Assembly (NCBI RefSeq): GCF_022921095.1
Contig: NZ_CP095053.1
Span: 1,220,501 to 1,284,500, forward strand
Direction: 5' to 3'
DNA length: 64,000 nucleotides
Source: Hymenobacter aerilatus
GTDB lineage: Bacteria; Bacteroidota; Bacteroidia; Cytophagales; Hymenobacteraceae
The stretch's first letter is position 1; each line of letters starts with the position of its first letter. Below the pieces are notes generated by a model. The model worked only from the letters and a program-made list of their open reading frames with translations. It was not told where the DNA came from and did not search any database. The position numbers and the translations under genes were made by a program. Below are positions 53,501-61,721 of this stretch, one piece after another.

Positions 53501-53881
53501 GGCCAGCACGTCATCGGGGTGGGAGCGAGCATCAAGCCACGCCAGCGAAGGCGTAAACGAACCGGGCTCCTCATTGAGCAAGCGAAACAGGCCCGCCGAA
53601 AAGTGAAAGGCGCCGCTGGCTAGGTCTAGCTCGTAGCTGCCAATGTGCGCCACTGCCTCGGCCGCTTGCAGCCGGGCTGTGCTGGCAGCCAATTCCTGCT
53701 GGGCTGCGTGCAACTCCTGGTTTTCCTGCCACAAAGCGGCCTGCTGGGCTAGCGCCTCAGCTAGCAGCGCCTGGGTTTGGGCAAGGTTGAGGCCGGGCGC
53801 CGCGGCTTGCTGCTGCAGGCGCTGGTAGGCTACTCTGGCGTTGTTGCCGGCTGATAGATCTGGTGAGGATGTTTCTTCCAT
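50543..53881 (-). CDS. multi-PAS/GAF sensor histidine kinase, NarL type
   Basis: A 1112-residue soluble kinase. After a coiled-coil start come PAS domains at about 70-170 (HIGSYELDLASGAFHFSAGL), 195-310 (FVTVSSDMVYKMSPDWHQMY) and 335-445 (LFNTIDEGFCLVELLYDAQG). A GAF domain covers about 460-620, and two more PAS domains about 650-760 and 790-895 (QLGSWMLELATGELRWSAGM). The dimerisation helix ERKRIAEGLHNGVGQLLYAT holds the phospho-His near 930, and the HATPase has NIVKHA, DNGPGFAT and NGLGLRSIRDRV. No membrane segment, so it senses cytoplasmic signals. It is followed at once by an LMW-PTP-like gene; no response regulator adjoins. Confidence 0.93.
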   Translation of the reverse strand: MEETSSPDLSAGNNARVAYQRLQQQAAAPGLNLAQTQALLAEALAQQAALWQENQELHAAQQELAASTARLQAAEAVAHIGSYELDLASGAFHFSAGLFRLLNEEPGSFTPSLAWLDARSHPDDVLAVQRTLEQAIAHKQPYQYTRRIRWPNGQWRLLKSHGRVVCNAAGAAVRLEGVVEDHTGQQQATQALQASEEQFRLFVTVSSDMVYKMSPDWHQMYFLVGKEFLTDTLSSSASWLHTYIPVEEQAQVQAVIDQAIQTKSLFEHEHPVIQADGSVGWVHSRAVPVLDAHGHLVEWVGAASDITTRKQAEQEALHLKDEVAQYAEDKYRTLFNTIDEGFCLVELLYDAQGTAVDYRFLEVNQAFERQTGVRDVLGKIRSEIPIKSETYWLETYAQVVRTGQPMRYENYHADTARWYEGYVARMGGAGSRQVCSVFSDVTTRKQAEATLQERAKRKSFLLQLSDVLSPLADAVAIQAAATLVAQQFFQADRCYYGEIIHGKCLIRRDARHAGLPSVAGEYDLDQLPLFSATLRAGQPIVVEDVQTTPLVDESLRQLCIQLQVISFINVPVIKNDQPVGVLCVVHSTPRHWTPLEINLVQETSERAWAAVERARIEEQLFTLNRQLEQLVAERTHELRESRDLLQSVFDTSLLAVSVLHAVRNEAGEIQDFRIAIVNKELVRAIGRTDLVGKLYAQEYPGIRQTGLFDLLVQAVETGQPQGMEYYYGHEGFDHWFSCQFVKMDDGVVATNLDITERKLAEQELLKNLRLLEQSEQVAQLGSWMLELATGELRWSAGMYRLFHLEPGTPVRPTVYLNYATAADRPVAERVVQALTTTPTDFEEILRLQVGHEERTMHLKAVLVRDVTGQPVRLLGVDLDISRVQRLEADNLQLRLQQQKALFEAVQAAQEAERKRIAEGLHNGVGQLLYATKLSLDYLKGSAAGNTASLPPAQREANRLLSEAIRQTRVLSHELVPMVLEEFGLPAALQDLCQKIPDPQLRFVCRVQLDPTLPPLPASLQLALYRMAQEMVQNIVKHAHGATEASLELEGTPGFVLLRAEDNGPGFATNALQYNGLGLRSIRDRVSLLGGTLAIGSNAGAYVRLRVPVPTAA

Positions 53882-54301
53882 TGGGGTGGGTAAAAGAAAC
53901 GTGTAGGAAAGAAACAGCTGTCAAAATCACAAGCGTGCGGTACTGCGGATAAGCCTACCCTGGAAACAGATAAAGTCGGTATCTGACACCCGAGAACGGC
54001 TTTTCTGCAGGCTGAACCGTAGCGTAGCTGGCAAGTAAAGATAGTCTTTCCTAGCGGGTCAGGAGCAGAAAATGAACTTGTATACCCCTACCCGGTAGGG
54101 TACAGGAGCTGACGACTTTTCTTCTATCTGCATAGGACCCAATGCCGTCAGGTACTATTTTGGTGGCGTTGTTTAGCTTATCCTATCTGTATTGATGCAT
54201 TTGTACCAACCGGGCCTGCATATTCTGGCCACGTTTATGGCGCCCCCAGCCGGTTTGCTCGATGCTGCCTAACGCTGGTATAGAGCAGCAGCCAACCTAC
54301 C
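53882..54301. other. intergenic region, mostly featureless
   Basis: The 420 bases before the membrane-protein fragment contain no credible ORF. A 25-codon frame at about 54194 (MHLYQPGLHILATF) could be a remnant of the same decayed gene. The kinase promoter should lie in the first 150 bases, but no clear TAnnTTTG is seen there. Confidence 0.4.
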
Positions 54302-54571
54302 GTGGTGGGGCGCAGGTGTAAAGGCGGCCCGTGGTGGAGCGGACGCTATGGCATAACACTGTTTCTGGGTGTAATAGCCTTACTTGCCTACGCCGAGGAA
54401 GGCCTCTGGGACGGCCTCGTATGGCGCGAGCATGGTAGCGTGTTCGGCTGGTTTCAGCAACTACCTGCCGTTGCCGACCCGCTAACGCTCACACTTCTAG
54501 TGCCCCTGCTGGCCCTACCCCAAATGACACACTACGTGCTGGATGGTTTCATCTGGCGACGCGGGCAGTAA
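54302..54571 (+). pseudogene. C-terminal fragment of a membrane protein
   Basis: The frame opens without a convincing start codon just after a TAG. It encodes one amphipathic part and a membrane helix: GRYGITLFLGVIALLAYAEE, GLWDGLVWREHGSVFGWFQQ, LTLTLLVPLLALPQMTHYVL and DGFIWRRGQ. The end LPQxTHYVLDGFIWRR looks like the last helix and tail of a larger polytopic protein found in Bacteroidota. With only 89 codons and no N-terminal part, it is probably a decayed remnant. It could alternatively be a short membrane gene starting at the GTG. Confidence 0.45.
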
Positions 54572-54629
54572 GTGATAGAATAGGCGGTATAGGAGCGGCT
54601 CGCAGCTACTCCTAATACTGTGCAACCAG

Positions 54630-56033
54630 CTACGCCACTATCGATACGCGCACTTTCTTCCCCTTCACCTTGGCACCGGCTAAGCGCTCGGCTACTTCCT
54701 GGGCCTGTTGGCGCGGCACGGCCACGTAGCTGTAATAATCAAACACCTCGATGTGGCCAACTTGCTCGCGGGCCACGCCGCCCACATTCACGAAAGCGCC
54801 TACCAAGTCGTGGGCGCTTACCTTGTCCTTCTTGCCGGCTGATACGTGCAGGGTCACGTTCTCGGGGCGAGGGGCTTTGGGAAGGGCGGCGGGTAGCTTA
54901 CTAGCTTTCACGGGCTGCCATTTGATGGTTTCGGCTACGGGCCACTTCTGCACATGTGCTTGCTCCTTGGGGGTAGCCAACAGATGGGCGGTACCCGCAG
55001 CACCCGCTCGTGCCGTGCGGCCAGCGCGGTGCTGGAAGCTGTCGGCTTTGTCGGGGGCATCGTACTGAATCACGGTGTCGAGGGCTGTCACATCAAGGCC
55101 GCGGGCGGCTACGTCGGTGGCCACCAGCACCTGGCTAGAGCCGTTGCGCAGCTTCAGCAGAGCTTTGTCGCGCTCGGGCTGGGGCATTTTGCCGTGCAGC
55201 GTTTCGGCCGCGATGCCGCGGCCTTGCAGGAAGCGCGTAAGCTCCTGGCACCGCTCGCGGGTGTTACAAAACACCAGCGCGCGGCCCGTCTCGGGGCGTT
55301 GTAGGAGGTGGTAGAGGGCAGCAGGCTTTTGCTCGGCAGTACCCACATGACCCAGCAGGGTCAGATTTTCGGGCAGCTCGGCGGTGTCTTCGCCGGCATT
55401 CACCACGCGGGGGCGGGTCAGGTTTTTGCGAATCAGCTCTACCACTTTCTCCGACATGGTAGCTGAGAACAGCAGTGTTTGCCGGCGCCGGGGTAGGCGC
55501 TTCACAATCTCTACCAACTCATCCTGAAAGCCCAACTCCAACAATTTATCCGCCTCATCCAGTACCAATGATTTCAGCTGATTGGGTACAATCGTGCGCC
55601 GCTCGAAGTGGTCGAGCAGGCGGCCGGGTGTGGCCACCACCACGTGCGGCGCCTGCTGCAGCGAAGCCCTTTCCTCCCGAAACGCGTGCCCGCCGTAGAA
55701 CGCCGCCACGCGCAGGTTGGGCAGATATTTTCCGAGTTTTTTGAGGGCGTCGCGTACTTGCAGGGCCAACTCGCGGGCGGGCACCAATACAATAATCTGC
55801 ACCGCATCCTGCTGCACGTCAACTTGTTGAAGTACAGCCAGGCCGTAGGCAGCGGTTTTGCCCGAGCCGGTGGGGGCCTGCCCGGCCACATCCTGGCCGT
55901 CGAGGGCCAGGGGTAGCACTTGTGCCTGCACGGGGGTAGGGGCCGCAAACTGCAGCTCATCTAAGGCTTGCAGTAGAACAGGGACTAGGCCGAGGTCGGC
56001 AAAGGTAGGGGCGGGCGCGGGGGTAGCAGTCAT
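54630..56033 (-). CDS. DEAD-box RNA helicase, DbpA-like
   Basis: A 467-residue helicase likely acting on 23S rRNA during 50S assembly. The core has the Q motif FAAPTPVQAQVLPLAL, Walker A GQAPTGSGKTAAYG, VATPGRLLDHF, VLDEADKLLELGF (DEAD), LLFSATM, and in domain 2 ALVFCNTRERCQELTRFLQG, VATDVAARGLD and HRAGRTARAG. The C-terminal 75 residues are the DbpA RNA-binding domain (VTLHVSAGKKDKVSAHDLVG, DYYSYVAVPRQQAQEVAERL), which targets hairpin 92. The ATG at 56033 is used; an upstream in-frame ATG adds 18 unlike residues. Confidence 0.93.
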   Translation of the reverse strand: MTATPAPAPTFADLGLVPVLLQALDELQFAAPTPVQAQVLPLALDGQDVAGQAPTGSGKTAAYGLAVLQQVDVQQDAVQIIVLVPARELALQVRDALKKLGKYLPNLRVAAFYGGHAFREERASLQQAPHVVVATPGRLLDHFERRTIVPNQLKSLVLDEADKLLELGFQDELVEIVKRLPRRRQTLLFSATMSEKVVELIRKNLTRPRVVNAGEDTAELPENLTLLGHVGTAEQKPAALYHLLQRPETGRALVFCNTRERCQELTRFLQGRGIAAETLHGKMPQPERDKALLKLRNGSSQVLVATDVAARGLDVTALDTVIQYDAPDKADSFQHRAGRTARAGAAGTAHLLATPKEQAHVQKWPVAETIKWQPVKASKLPAALPKAPRPENVTLHVSAGKKDKVSAHDLVGAFVNVGGVAREQVGHIEVFDYYSYVAVPRQQAQEVAERLAGAKVKGKKVRVSIVA

Positions 56034-56103
56034 GCGAAATTGAGGCGAAACCACAAAGGTAGCCCCTCGTGATGGAAGTGTGGGCATAAGCCCAACAGGG
56101 AGG

Positions 56104-56111
56104 CAAAGTTA
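56104..56111 (-). promoter_or_regulatory. -7 element of DbpA-like helicase gene
   Basis: TAACTTTG on the minus strand, about 70 bases ahead of the start, leaving a leader of some 65 bases. Confidence 0.5.
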
Positions 56112-56205
56112 CTTAAACCACAGGGGCGTTTTTGCAGTTAATGCCTGAAGGCACTGGCCTGTTCTCCCTGTCTGCTTTCCTCGCTATTCTTTTTCCTCTC
56201 GCTGT

Positions 56206-57549
56206 ATGGTCACTCCCGAAACACTTTCCCTAAATATCCCGGCCACCAAAAAGCCCCGCGTTGTCATCATCGGCAGCGGGTTTGGGGGCGTCAACCTAGC
56301 TAAAAATCTGGCTGGCCACGAGTTCCAGGTGGTCATGTTCAGCAAGCTGAATTACTTCGGTTTCTGGCCGTTGCTCTACCAAGTAGCGACGGCCCGCTTG
56401 GAGCCGGAAACCATTGCCGAGCCCATCCGCAAGCTGTTCGATAAAGACTACCCCGACTTTCACTTTCGCCCGGTGCGCGTCACCAACGTAGACCCGGCTG
56501 CCAAAACCGTGACGACGCTGGTAGGCGAGTTGAGCTACGATTACCTGGTTATTGCCACCGGCACGCGCACCAACTACTTCGGCAACGACCAGGTGAAGCA
56601 ATTCGCTTTCCCGCTCAAGCAGGTGTCGGATGCTGTGAGCCTGCGTAGCCAGCTGTTGCAGGCGTTTGAGCAGGCCAACATGACCAGCGACCCTGCCATA
56701 CGCGAGCAGCTGCTGAACGTAGTGGTAGTAGGCGCTGGCCCTACGGGCGTAGAAATGGCCGGTTCTATTGCCGAGATGCGCGCCCACGTGCTGCCCGAAG
56801 ACTACCCTGGCCTAGATTTCAGCCAGATGCACATTTATTTGGTGGAAGGCCTCGACCGCGTGCTGCCGCCCATGTCGCCCGTGTCCAGTGCCCACACCCA
56901 CGAGGATCTGGAAGAGTTGGGTGTCATTGTGAAAACCAACACGCTGGTAGAAAACTACGACGGGCAGGTAGTGAGGCTGAAAAACGGGGAGGAAATCCGG
57001 GCGCGGACGCTGATTTGGGCTGCTGGCGTGACGGGGGCAACCGTAGAGGGCATGCCTAAAGAAACGCTGGAACGCGGCCGTTACGTAGTCAATCTCTTCA
57101 ACCAGGTGCAGGGCTACTCCGATGTGTTTGCCATCGGCGACATTGCCCTGATGCGGAGCGAGAAATGGCCCAACGGTCACCCCGGCGTGGCGCAGCCCGC
57201 TATTCAGCAAGGCGTGCACCTGGCCAAAAACCTGCACCGCCTGCGCCGGAACGAGAAGCTGGAGCCGTTTTCCTACTTCGATAAAGGCTCCCTGGCCATC
57301 ACCGGCCGCAACCGCGCCGTGGCCGATCTACCCGGCGACAAGCACCTGAGCGGCTTTATGGCCTGGGCTGCGTGGCTGTTCGTGCACATCTTCTACCTCA
57401 TCGGTTTCCGCAGCAAACTGGTGGTGATGGCCAACTGGGTGTATCGCTTCTTTACTTACCAGAGCGGCACCCGCGTAATTATCAGCCCCTTCGTGCGAAA
57501 GGATGATGTGAAAACGCAAGAATTCATGCAGCGTCAACAGATGGAGTAG
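56206..57549 (+). CDS. ndh: type II NADH dehydrogenase (NDH-2)
   Basis: Non-proton-pumping NADH:quinone oxidoreductase on the inner face of the membrane. The 447-residue flavoprotein has two dinucleotide-binding folds: FAD at VVIIGSGFGGVNLAKNLAGH near residue 20 and NADH at VVVVGAGPTGVEMAGSIAEM near 172. FAIGDIALM near 308 closes the FAD site, and the quinone-site PGVAQPAIQQGVHLAKNL is near 327. The C-terminal membrane-binding region FMAWAAWLFVHIFYLIGFRS near 385 is present. It is a single gene. The stop is followed by a GTCATCCTGAGC palindromic repeat. Confidence 0.93.
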   Translation: MVTPETLSLNIPATKKPRVVIIGSGFGGVNLAKNLAGHEFQVVMFSKLNYFGFWPLLYQVATARLEPETIAEPIRKLFDKDYPDFHFRPVRVTNVDPAAKTVTTLVGELSYDYLVIATGTRTNYFGNDQVKQFAFPLKQVSDAVSLRSQLLQAFEQANMTSDPAIREQLLNVVVVGAGPTGVEMAGSIAEMRAHVLPEDYPGLDFSQMHIYLVEGLDRVLPPMSPVSSAHTHEDLEELGVIVKTNTLVENYDGQVVRLKNGEEIRARTLIWAAGVTGATVEGMPKETLERGRYVVNLFNQVQGYSDVFAIGDIALMRSEKWPNGHPGVAQPAIQQGVHLAKNLHRLRRNEKLEPFSYFDKGSLAITGRNRAVADLPGDKHLSGFMAWAAWLFVHIFYLIGFRSKLVVMANWVYRFFTYQSGTRVIISPFVRKDDVKTQEFMQRQQME

Positions 57550-57583
57550 AGGTGAGTGGTGAGACACTGAGTAAAAAACGTGT

Positions 57584-57682
57584 GTCATCCTGAGCTTGCG
57601 AAGGACATTATCACGAAAGAACGAAAGACCTAACAACGACTCGTTCTGCGGGCATAAGGTCCTTCACTGCGTTCAGGATGAC
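57584..57682. repeat. interspersed palindromic repeat, GTCATCCTGAGC family (copy 3)
   Basis: 99 bases beginning GTCATCCTGAGCTTGCGAAG and ending CTTCACTGCGTTCAGGATGA. The loop holds AACGACTCGTTC as in copy 1. It separates the convergent NDH-2 and YihY genes. Confidence 0.85.
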
Positions 57683-57720
57683 AGCCGTATTCTTTAACTC
57701 ATTATCTCACTATTTTACCT

Positions 57721-58662
57721 CTACTCCTCCTCCGGCAAATTCACTAGCCGGTAGCGTACGGCGTGGCGTTTGGGCTTGATATCGTGGCCGATGTAATGGG
57801 CGTAGACCTTCGTGAAACAGGCGCCGTAGTAGAAAATCATGGCGCAATAGAATACGAAGAGCAGCACCAGTACAATACTGGAGGCTGGTCCGTAAATGGG
57901 GCCAAGGTTGCGCGGCACCAGCAGGTAACTAAGGATGAATTCGCCCAAATCGATGAGCACGGCCGTGAGCACGGCGCCGGGCAGCACGGCCCGCCACGAG
58001 ACAATGGCCAAGCTGAGCGTGCGAAAGGTGAAGGCAAACCACGCGATTAGAATCAGCAACGAGGCCAGCCGGTTGAGCGTTTGCACGGCATAATAGCCAA
58101 ACGAAGCATTAAAATCGACGAGGGAATGGGCGAACAGTGAGAGCAGCGCATCCATCAAAAAGGCCAACATGGAAAGGCCCGCCGTGGCCAGCAGCACGCG
58201 CAACGAGCGGCCTCGTTCCTTCAGGAGGTTGGAGAACGGCGAAAACCCGTTTTCCGGTCGGATGCTCCAGAGCTGGTTCAGCGAGTGCTGGATAACGACA
58301 AACAGGGTGGTGGCGATGAACAGCAGAAAGGCAAAGCCCAGCCACGTGACGGTGCGGCTGCGCTCCACGTTGGTCACGTTTTGCAGAATCTGTTGTACCA
58401 ACCCCGCCGCCGAAGAGCCCAGCAAGTCAGCCACCTTCGTGAGCAGCATTTGCCGCACAATGGACTTGGAATAGAGTGAGCCCAGCACCTGAATCAGGAT
58501 AATGACGATGGGGGGGAGGGCAAACGTGGTGAAAAAGGCTGTGGCTGCGCCTAGCCGTAGCGGGTCGTTGGCCGACAACATCCGGCTAGCACGGCGCAGC
58601 AGCACCAAGAAATCCGCCCACTCTTTTGGCCGGAGCTGGCCTGGCACACGTACTTTTGTCAT
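57721..58662 (-). CDS. YihY/virulence factor BrkB family membrane protein
   Basis: A 313-residue membrane protein of about six helices. Family marks are NDPLRLGAATAFFTTFALPP near residue 30, PIVIILIQVLGSLYS, then LFIATTLFVVIQHSLNQLWS, and SFGYYAVQTLNRLASLLILI. PRNLGPIYGPASSIVLVLLF precedes the C-terminal basic tail. The ATG at 58662 (MTKVRVPGQLRPKEWADF) begins the conserved region; the 138 codons upstream in the frame are antisense to the DUF2062 gene and not real. YihY function is not settled. Confidence 0.92.
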   Translation of the reverse strand: MTKVRVPGQLRPKEWADFLVLLRRASRMLSANDPLRLGAATAFFTTFALPPIVIILIQVLGSLYSKSIVRQMLLTKVADLLGSSAAGLVQQILQNVTNVERSRTVTWLGFAFLLFIATTLFVVIQHSLNQLWSIRPENGFSPFSNLLKERGRSLRVLLATAGLSMLAFLMDALLSLFAHSLVDFNASFGYYAVQTLNRLASLLILIAWFAFTFRTLSLAIVSWRAVLPGAVLTAVLIDLGEFILSYLLVPRNLGPIYGPASSIVLVLLFVFYCAMIFYYGACFTKVYAHYIGHDIKPKRHAVRYRLVNLPEEE

Positions 58663-58734
58663 TCCCTGATTGCTTCGTTGGCCAGGTAAGGCCGGAGCGA
58701 ATTGCGAAGATACAACGCACGAGTGCCCATCGGC

Positions 58735-58742
58735 TACCTTTG
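58735..58742 (+). promoter_or_regulatory. -7 element of DUF2062 gene
   Basis: TACCTTTG, 20 bases before the TTG at 58763. It lies inside the ORF that starts at 58670, so it argues for the later start. Confidence 0.55.
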
Positions 58743-58762
58743 CCCCAAAAACCTGTCTTGTT

Positions 58763-59284
58763 TTGGTTGAACCCATTACCCCGTTGCCGCCGTCAGAGCC
58801 GTCGCCTTCCTGGCTGCGCCGCCGGGTGCTGCTGCCGTTACAAAATATTCTTAAGCAGGGGCTTACCCCGCACCAGCTGGCCCTCACTACGGCCGTAGGC
58901 GTAGCCATTGGCCTGGTGCCGGTGCTGGGTGCTACCACACTGCTGGGCACGTTGGCAGCCGTGCGCCTGCGGCTGAATGTGGCCGCTATGCTGCTCATTA
59001 GCCACCTGATGAGTCCGCTACAGCTCTTGCTGATGTTGCCGCTGCTGCGCTTCGGGGCACCATTGCTGGGGGCCAACGTGCAAACCCTGACAATGGGCCG
59101 CGTGCGCTACCTATTCACGCACGATCTGGGCGGGGCTTTCACGCTGCTGTGGCGCGCCGAGTTGGGCGCATTGCTGCTCTGGCTGCTGGGCGCGGTGCCG
59201 CTGGGATTTCTCCTGTATTTCAGCGCACGGCCTATTTACCAGCGGTTATTGCGGAAAAAAGCCCTGGAAGAAGTAGGAAGCTAG
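58763..59284 (+). CDS. DUF2062 membrane protein
   Basis: A 173-residue protein with two or three membrane segments. The core reads QNILKQGLTPHQLALTTAVG, VAIGLVPVLGATTLLGTLAA, VAAMLLISHLMSPLQLLLML and later GALLLWLLGAVPLGFLLYFS, as in DUF2062 proteins, some of which are fused to glycosyltransferases. The TTG at 58763 (VEPITPLPPSEPSPSW) is preferred over a longer frame because a -7 element lies between them. It is divergent from YihY, 100 bases apart. Function unknown; a link to lipid or glycan export is only a guess. Confidence 0.82.
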   Translation: MVEPITPLPPSEPSPSWLRRRVLLPLQNILKQGLTPHQLALTTAVGVAIGLVPVLGATTLLGTLAAVRLRLNVAAMLLISHLMSPLQLLLMLPLLRFGAPLLGANVQTLTMGRVRYLFTHDLGGAFTLLWRAELGALLLWLLGAVPLGFLLYFSARPIYQRLLRKKALEEVGS

Positions 59285-59293
59285 CGGATACGC

Positions 59294-59390
59294 AAAGGCC
59301 GTCCTGCTGAGCTGGTCGAAACATCTCTACCGTGAGTAATTTCTTTACTATCAGTAGAGATGTTTCGACCAGCTCAGCAGGACGGCCTTT
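59294..59390. repeat. perfect long hairpin, 37-bp arms
   Basis: The arms 59294-59330 and 59354-59390 are perfect reverse complements over 37 bases (outer part AAAGGCCGTCCTGCTGAGCT), with a 23-base loop. It ends 11 bases before the stop of the convergent SseB gene, so it can stop both transcripts. Its sequence is unrelated to the GTCATCCTGAGC family, although CTGAGC is shared. Confidence 0.9.
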
Positions 59391-59401
59391 TTGTACCCCC
59401 T

Positions 59402-60361
59402 TTACTTCTGATAAACTGGCTCGCTTTGCAGGAAGTACTGGTTGATGGGCTCGCCCGAAGCGGGGTCGATGAGCATCATATCCAGTTGGGGCTGGTTGGT
59501 GAGGTGCTCTTGCAGCATGGGACCGAGCTCCTGGAGGAAATCGGGGTTGGCAGTGGTGGAGTGGAAGGCCAGCAGCAGGCGTGGCGGTTCCGGCGCGTTC
59601 TGAATCTGCATCTGGGCCAGGTAGGCGGCTTCGATGTCGGGATTGGTGGCGCAGTAGGTGCGCACGGCTTCGGCCAAACCAGCCGTCGACTCGTGGGGTG
59701 GGCCCAGGGCCACCTGCATCTGCTCGCCTTCACCCTCGCCGGGAATGTTGGTGAGGTTGCCGGTCAGCAAATCGGTTAGCTCGGCGGCAGGCAGCAGCTT
59801 GCCAATGGGCGAGAAGGGGTTGAGGGCACAATCAGCCCCTTGCACCATCTGAAACAGGTCGATACCACGCAGGCGCAGGTAGGAAATTGTGTCCTGCTCC
59901 ACGGCCCCGTCGCTCACGCGCTCCAGCGACGTAAATACCGGAATCTTACCGTCATTCAGCACTTGCAGCTGAATCTCCATGCCTTCAGTAGGCGTCACCT
60001 CACCGGGTTCCAGATCTTCTCTGGGGTGCAGCACCACCACTACTTCTTCCTGCAACAACGCCCGGTAAAACAGCGGCCGAATCTCCTGCTCGGCGGCGGC
60101 GCGCATCAGCAGCTCTTCCAGCACGTTGGTGGGCTCGAAGTCTGGCATAGGCGGCATAGGCGGAATATACGGCTCCGGCATAGGCGGCATGGGTGGCGGG
60201 GTAGGCGCACCAGCTTGCACGGGCGAGGTATAGTTGGAGCCCTTGTAACGCGGTCCGGCGGGAGAGGCCGGCTGCTCGGGGGTAGAAGGGGTAGGCGTAG
60301 TCGACGGCGTAGGAGTAGAAGTCGGCTCGTTTTTAGGTTTCAGAAAGTCAAACAGACCCAT
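59402..60361 (-). CDS. SseB family protein
   Basis: A 319-residue cytoplasmic protein. It begins MGLFDFLKPKNEPTS, then has about 55 residues of Thr/Pro-rich linker with the repeated MPPMPEPYIPPMPPMPDF. The SseB N-domain covers about 80-195 (LEELLMRAAAEQEIRPLFYR, IPVFTSLERVSDG, CALNPFSPIGKLLPAAELTD) and the SseB C-domain about 205-319 (AVRTYCATNPDIEAAYLAQM). SseB was named for enhanced serine sensitivity; its biochemical role is not clear. The long Pro-rich insert is unusual in length. Confidence 0.87.
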   Translation of the reverse strand: MGLFDFLKPKNEPTSTPTPSTTPTPSTPEQPASPAGPRYKGSNYTSPVQAGAPTPPPMPPMPEPYIPPMPPMPDFEPTNVLEELLMRAAAEQEIRPLFYRALLQEEVVVVLHPREDLEPGEVTPTEGMEIQLQVLNDGKIPVFTSLERVSDGAVEQDTISYLRLRGIDLFQMVQGADCALNPFSPIGKLLPAAELTDLLTGNLTNIPGEGEGEQMQVALGPPHESTAGLAEAVRTYCATNPDIEAAYLAQMQIQNAPEPPRLLLAFHSTTANPDFLQELGPMLQEHLTNQPQLDMMLIDPASGEPINQYFLQSEPVYQK

Positions 60362-60603
60362 AAAAAGAAGTCAATAACGAATTAGGAAGGCCAAGCTAGG
60401 CAATTTGAGACAAACTCACGCGGCTTTTTACGCAGTTCATATGTTGCTTCAATAGCAAAATGGAGAAATTCGACGGTCAGGTTGAGTCAATTGAAATCTG
60501 TTTACCGCTTCGTTGAGTGGCATTTGGTTATTCACGGTGGAGATGCTTCAACAAACGGGGCAGAATATTCTTCTTTTAACTTGTAATTCAACGGTTCGGA
60601 CAA

Positions 60604-61020
60604 TTACTGACCGTCGCTGCCGTGGCAGGCATCCAGCAGCTCCGACACTTCCCGGATGGTATAGGTCTGGTTCTGATTGCCCCACTGCTGCTGCACAAAG
60701 TTGAGGATGTTGGTAATCTGCGAGTCGGTGAGGTCCTCGTGGCCAGGCATCACTTGGTTATAGGTCACGCCGTTCACCACAACCGGACCTTGCTGCCCCT
60801 TGCGAATAAGGCAGGGTAGGGCAGCACGTTGCTGGCGCAGATAGTCGGCGCCGGCCAAGGGCGGAATCAGACGGCGCAGGCCCTCGCCTTGCTCGCCGTG
60901 GCAGCTGGCGCAGTGCGTAGCATAAAGCTTACCGCCCTCGTTCTGACGGTTGGAAAAGCAACCGACCAGCGTACTGGCTGCGGCCAGGCATGCCGCGCCG
61001 CGCAGCCACCAGGTGCTCAC
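60604..61020 (-). CDS. c-type cytochrome lipoprotein
   Basis: A 138-residue monohaem cytochrome c. A lipoprotein-type signal ends LVGC. The haem site is YATHCASCHGEQGEG near residue 36-50 (CASCH), and the distal Met is likely in YNQVMPGHEDLTD near 87. ITNILNFVQQQWGN is the closing helix. It is anchored in the periplasm and probably passes electrons to a terminal oxidase. Its start overlaps the SCO gene's stop by four bases (ATGA), so translation is coupled. Confidence 0.92.
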   Translation of the reverse strand: MSTWWLRGAACLAAASTLVGCFSNRQNEGGKLYATHCASCHGEQGEGLRRLIPPLAGADYLRQQRAALPCLIRKGQQGPVVVNGVTYNQVMPGHEDLTDSQITNILNFVQQQWGNQNQTYTIREVSELLDACHGSDGQ

Positions 61021-61721
61021 GGCCGTGGGGCCGTAGCCGTGGCCGGAGTAGCGCTTACTTCCTGCAACAGCACCGGGATTTCCTGAATCAAGCGGTCTAC
61101 CTCATCTTTGTTCAGGCCGTCGTAGATGCCGCGCACGTGGCGGTTGGGATCTACCAGTGCAAAGGCGCCAGTATGCTCAAGGCCACCGGGCGCATCGGTA
61201 CTTACTTGAGCCCCTGTTAAATAAGCGTGAGCCAGCGCAAAGATGGTGTCTTGGGGGGCGGTAGCAAAGTGCCAGCGCGAGGCATCGGTCACGCCCAGGC
61301 GCTCGGCATAGTCGCGCAGCACGGGGATGGAGTCGTGGGCCGGGTCGATGGTGTGCGACAGGAACACCACGCGCGGGTTGTCCTTGTATTTTTCGTACAC
61401 GCGCAGCAGTTCACTCTGCATTTTGGGGCAGATGCTGGGGCAGGTAGCAAAGAAGAAATCGGTGATGTAGATCTTGTCTTTGAACGTGTCGTTGGTGACG
61501 GGCTGCCCGGCCTGGTTGGTGAGGCGGAAGGTAGGGATAGTAGCGTACACTGTATCGGCGGGGCCACCGGTGGGGCTGGGCACCACATCCCGCTCCCCGA
61601 TGTAGGGTAGGCGGGCGGTTTGCTGATCAGCGGAAGACGACGAGCAGGCCGGCAGCAGCGCGAGGCTACCAAGGCCAAATAACAGCGGGCCGAGGGCACG
61701 GCGCAGGGCGAAACGAATCAT
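61017..61721 (-). CDS. SCO1/SenC family copper chaperone lipoprotein
   Basis: Delivers copper to the CuA centre of cytochrome c oxidase, or keeps its thiols reduced. The 234-residue protein has a lipobox (LLPAC), a thioredoxin fold, and the ligands in DFFFATCPSICPKMQSELLR near residue 92-100 (CxxxC) and LEHTGAFALVDPN near 185 (His). It is the middle gene of three overlapping cistrons with a short lipoprotein before it and cytochrome c after it. No oxidase subunits lie nearby. The order suggests haem-copper oxidase assembly. Confidence 0.93.
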   Translation of the reverse strand: MIRFALRRALGPLLFGLGSLALLPACSSSSADQQTARLPYIGERDVVPSPTGGPADTVYATIPTFRLTNQAGQPVTNDTFKDKIYITDFFFATCPSICPKMQSELLRVYEKYKDNPRVVFLSHTIDPAHDSIPVLRDYAERLGVTDASRWHFATAPQDTIFALAHAYLTGAQVSTDAPGGLEHTGAFALVDPNRHVRGIYDGLNKDEVDRLIQEIPVLLQEVSATPATATAPRP

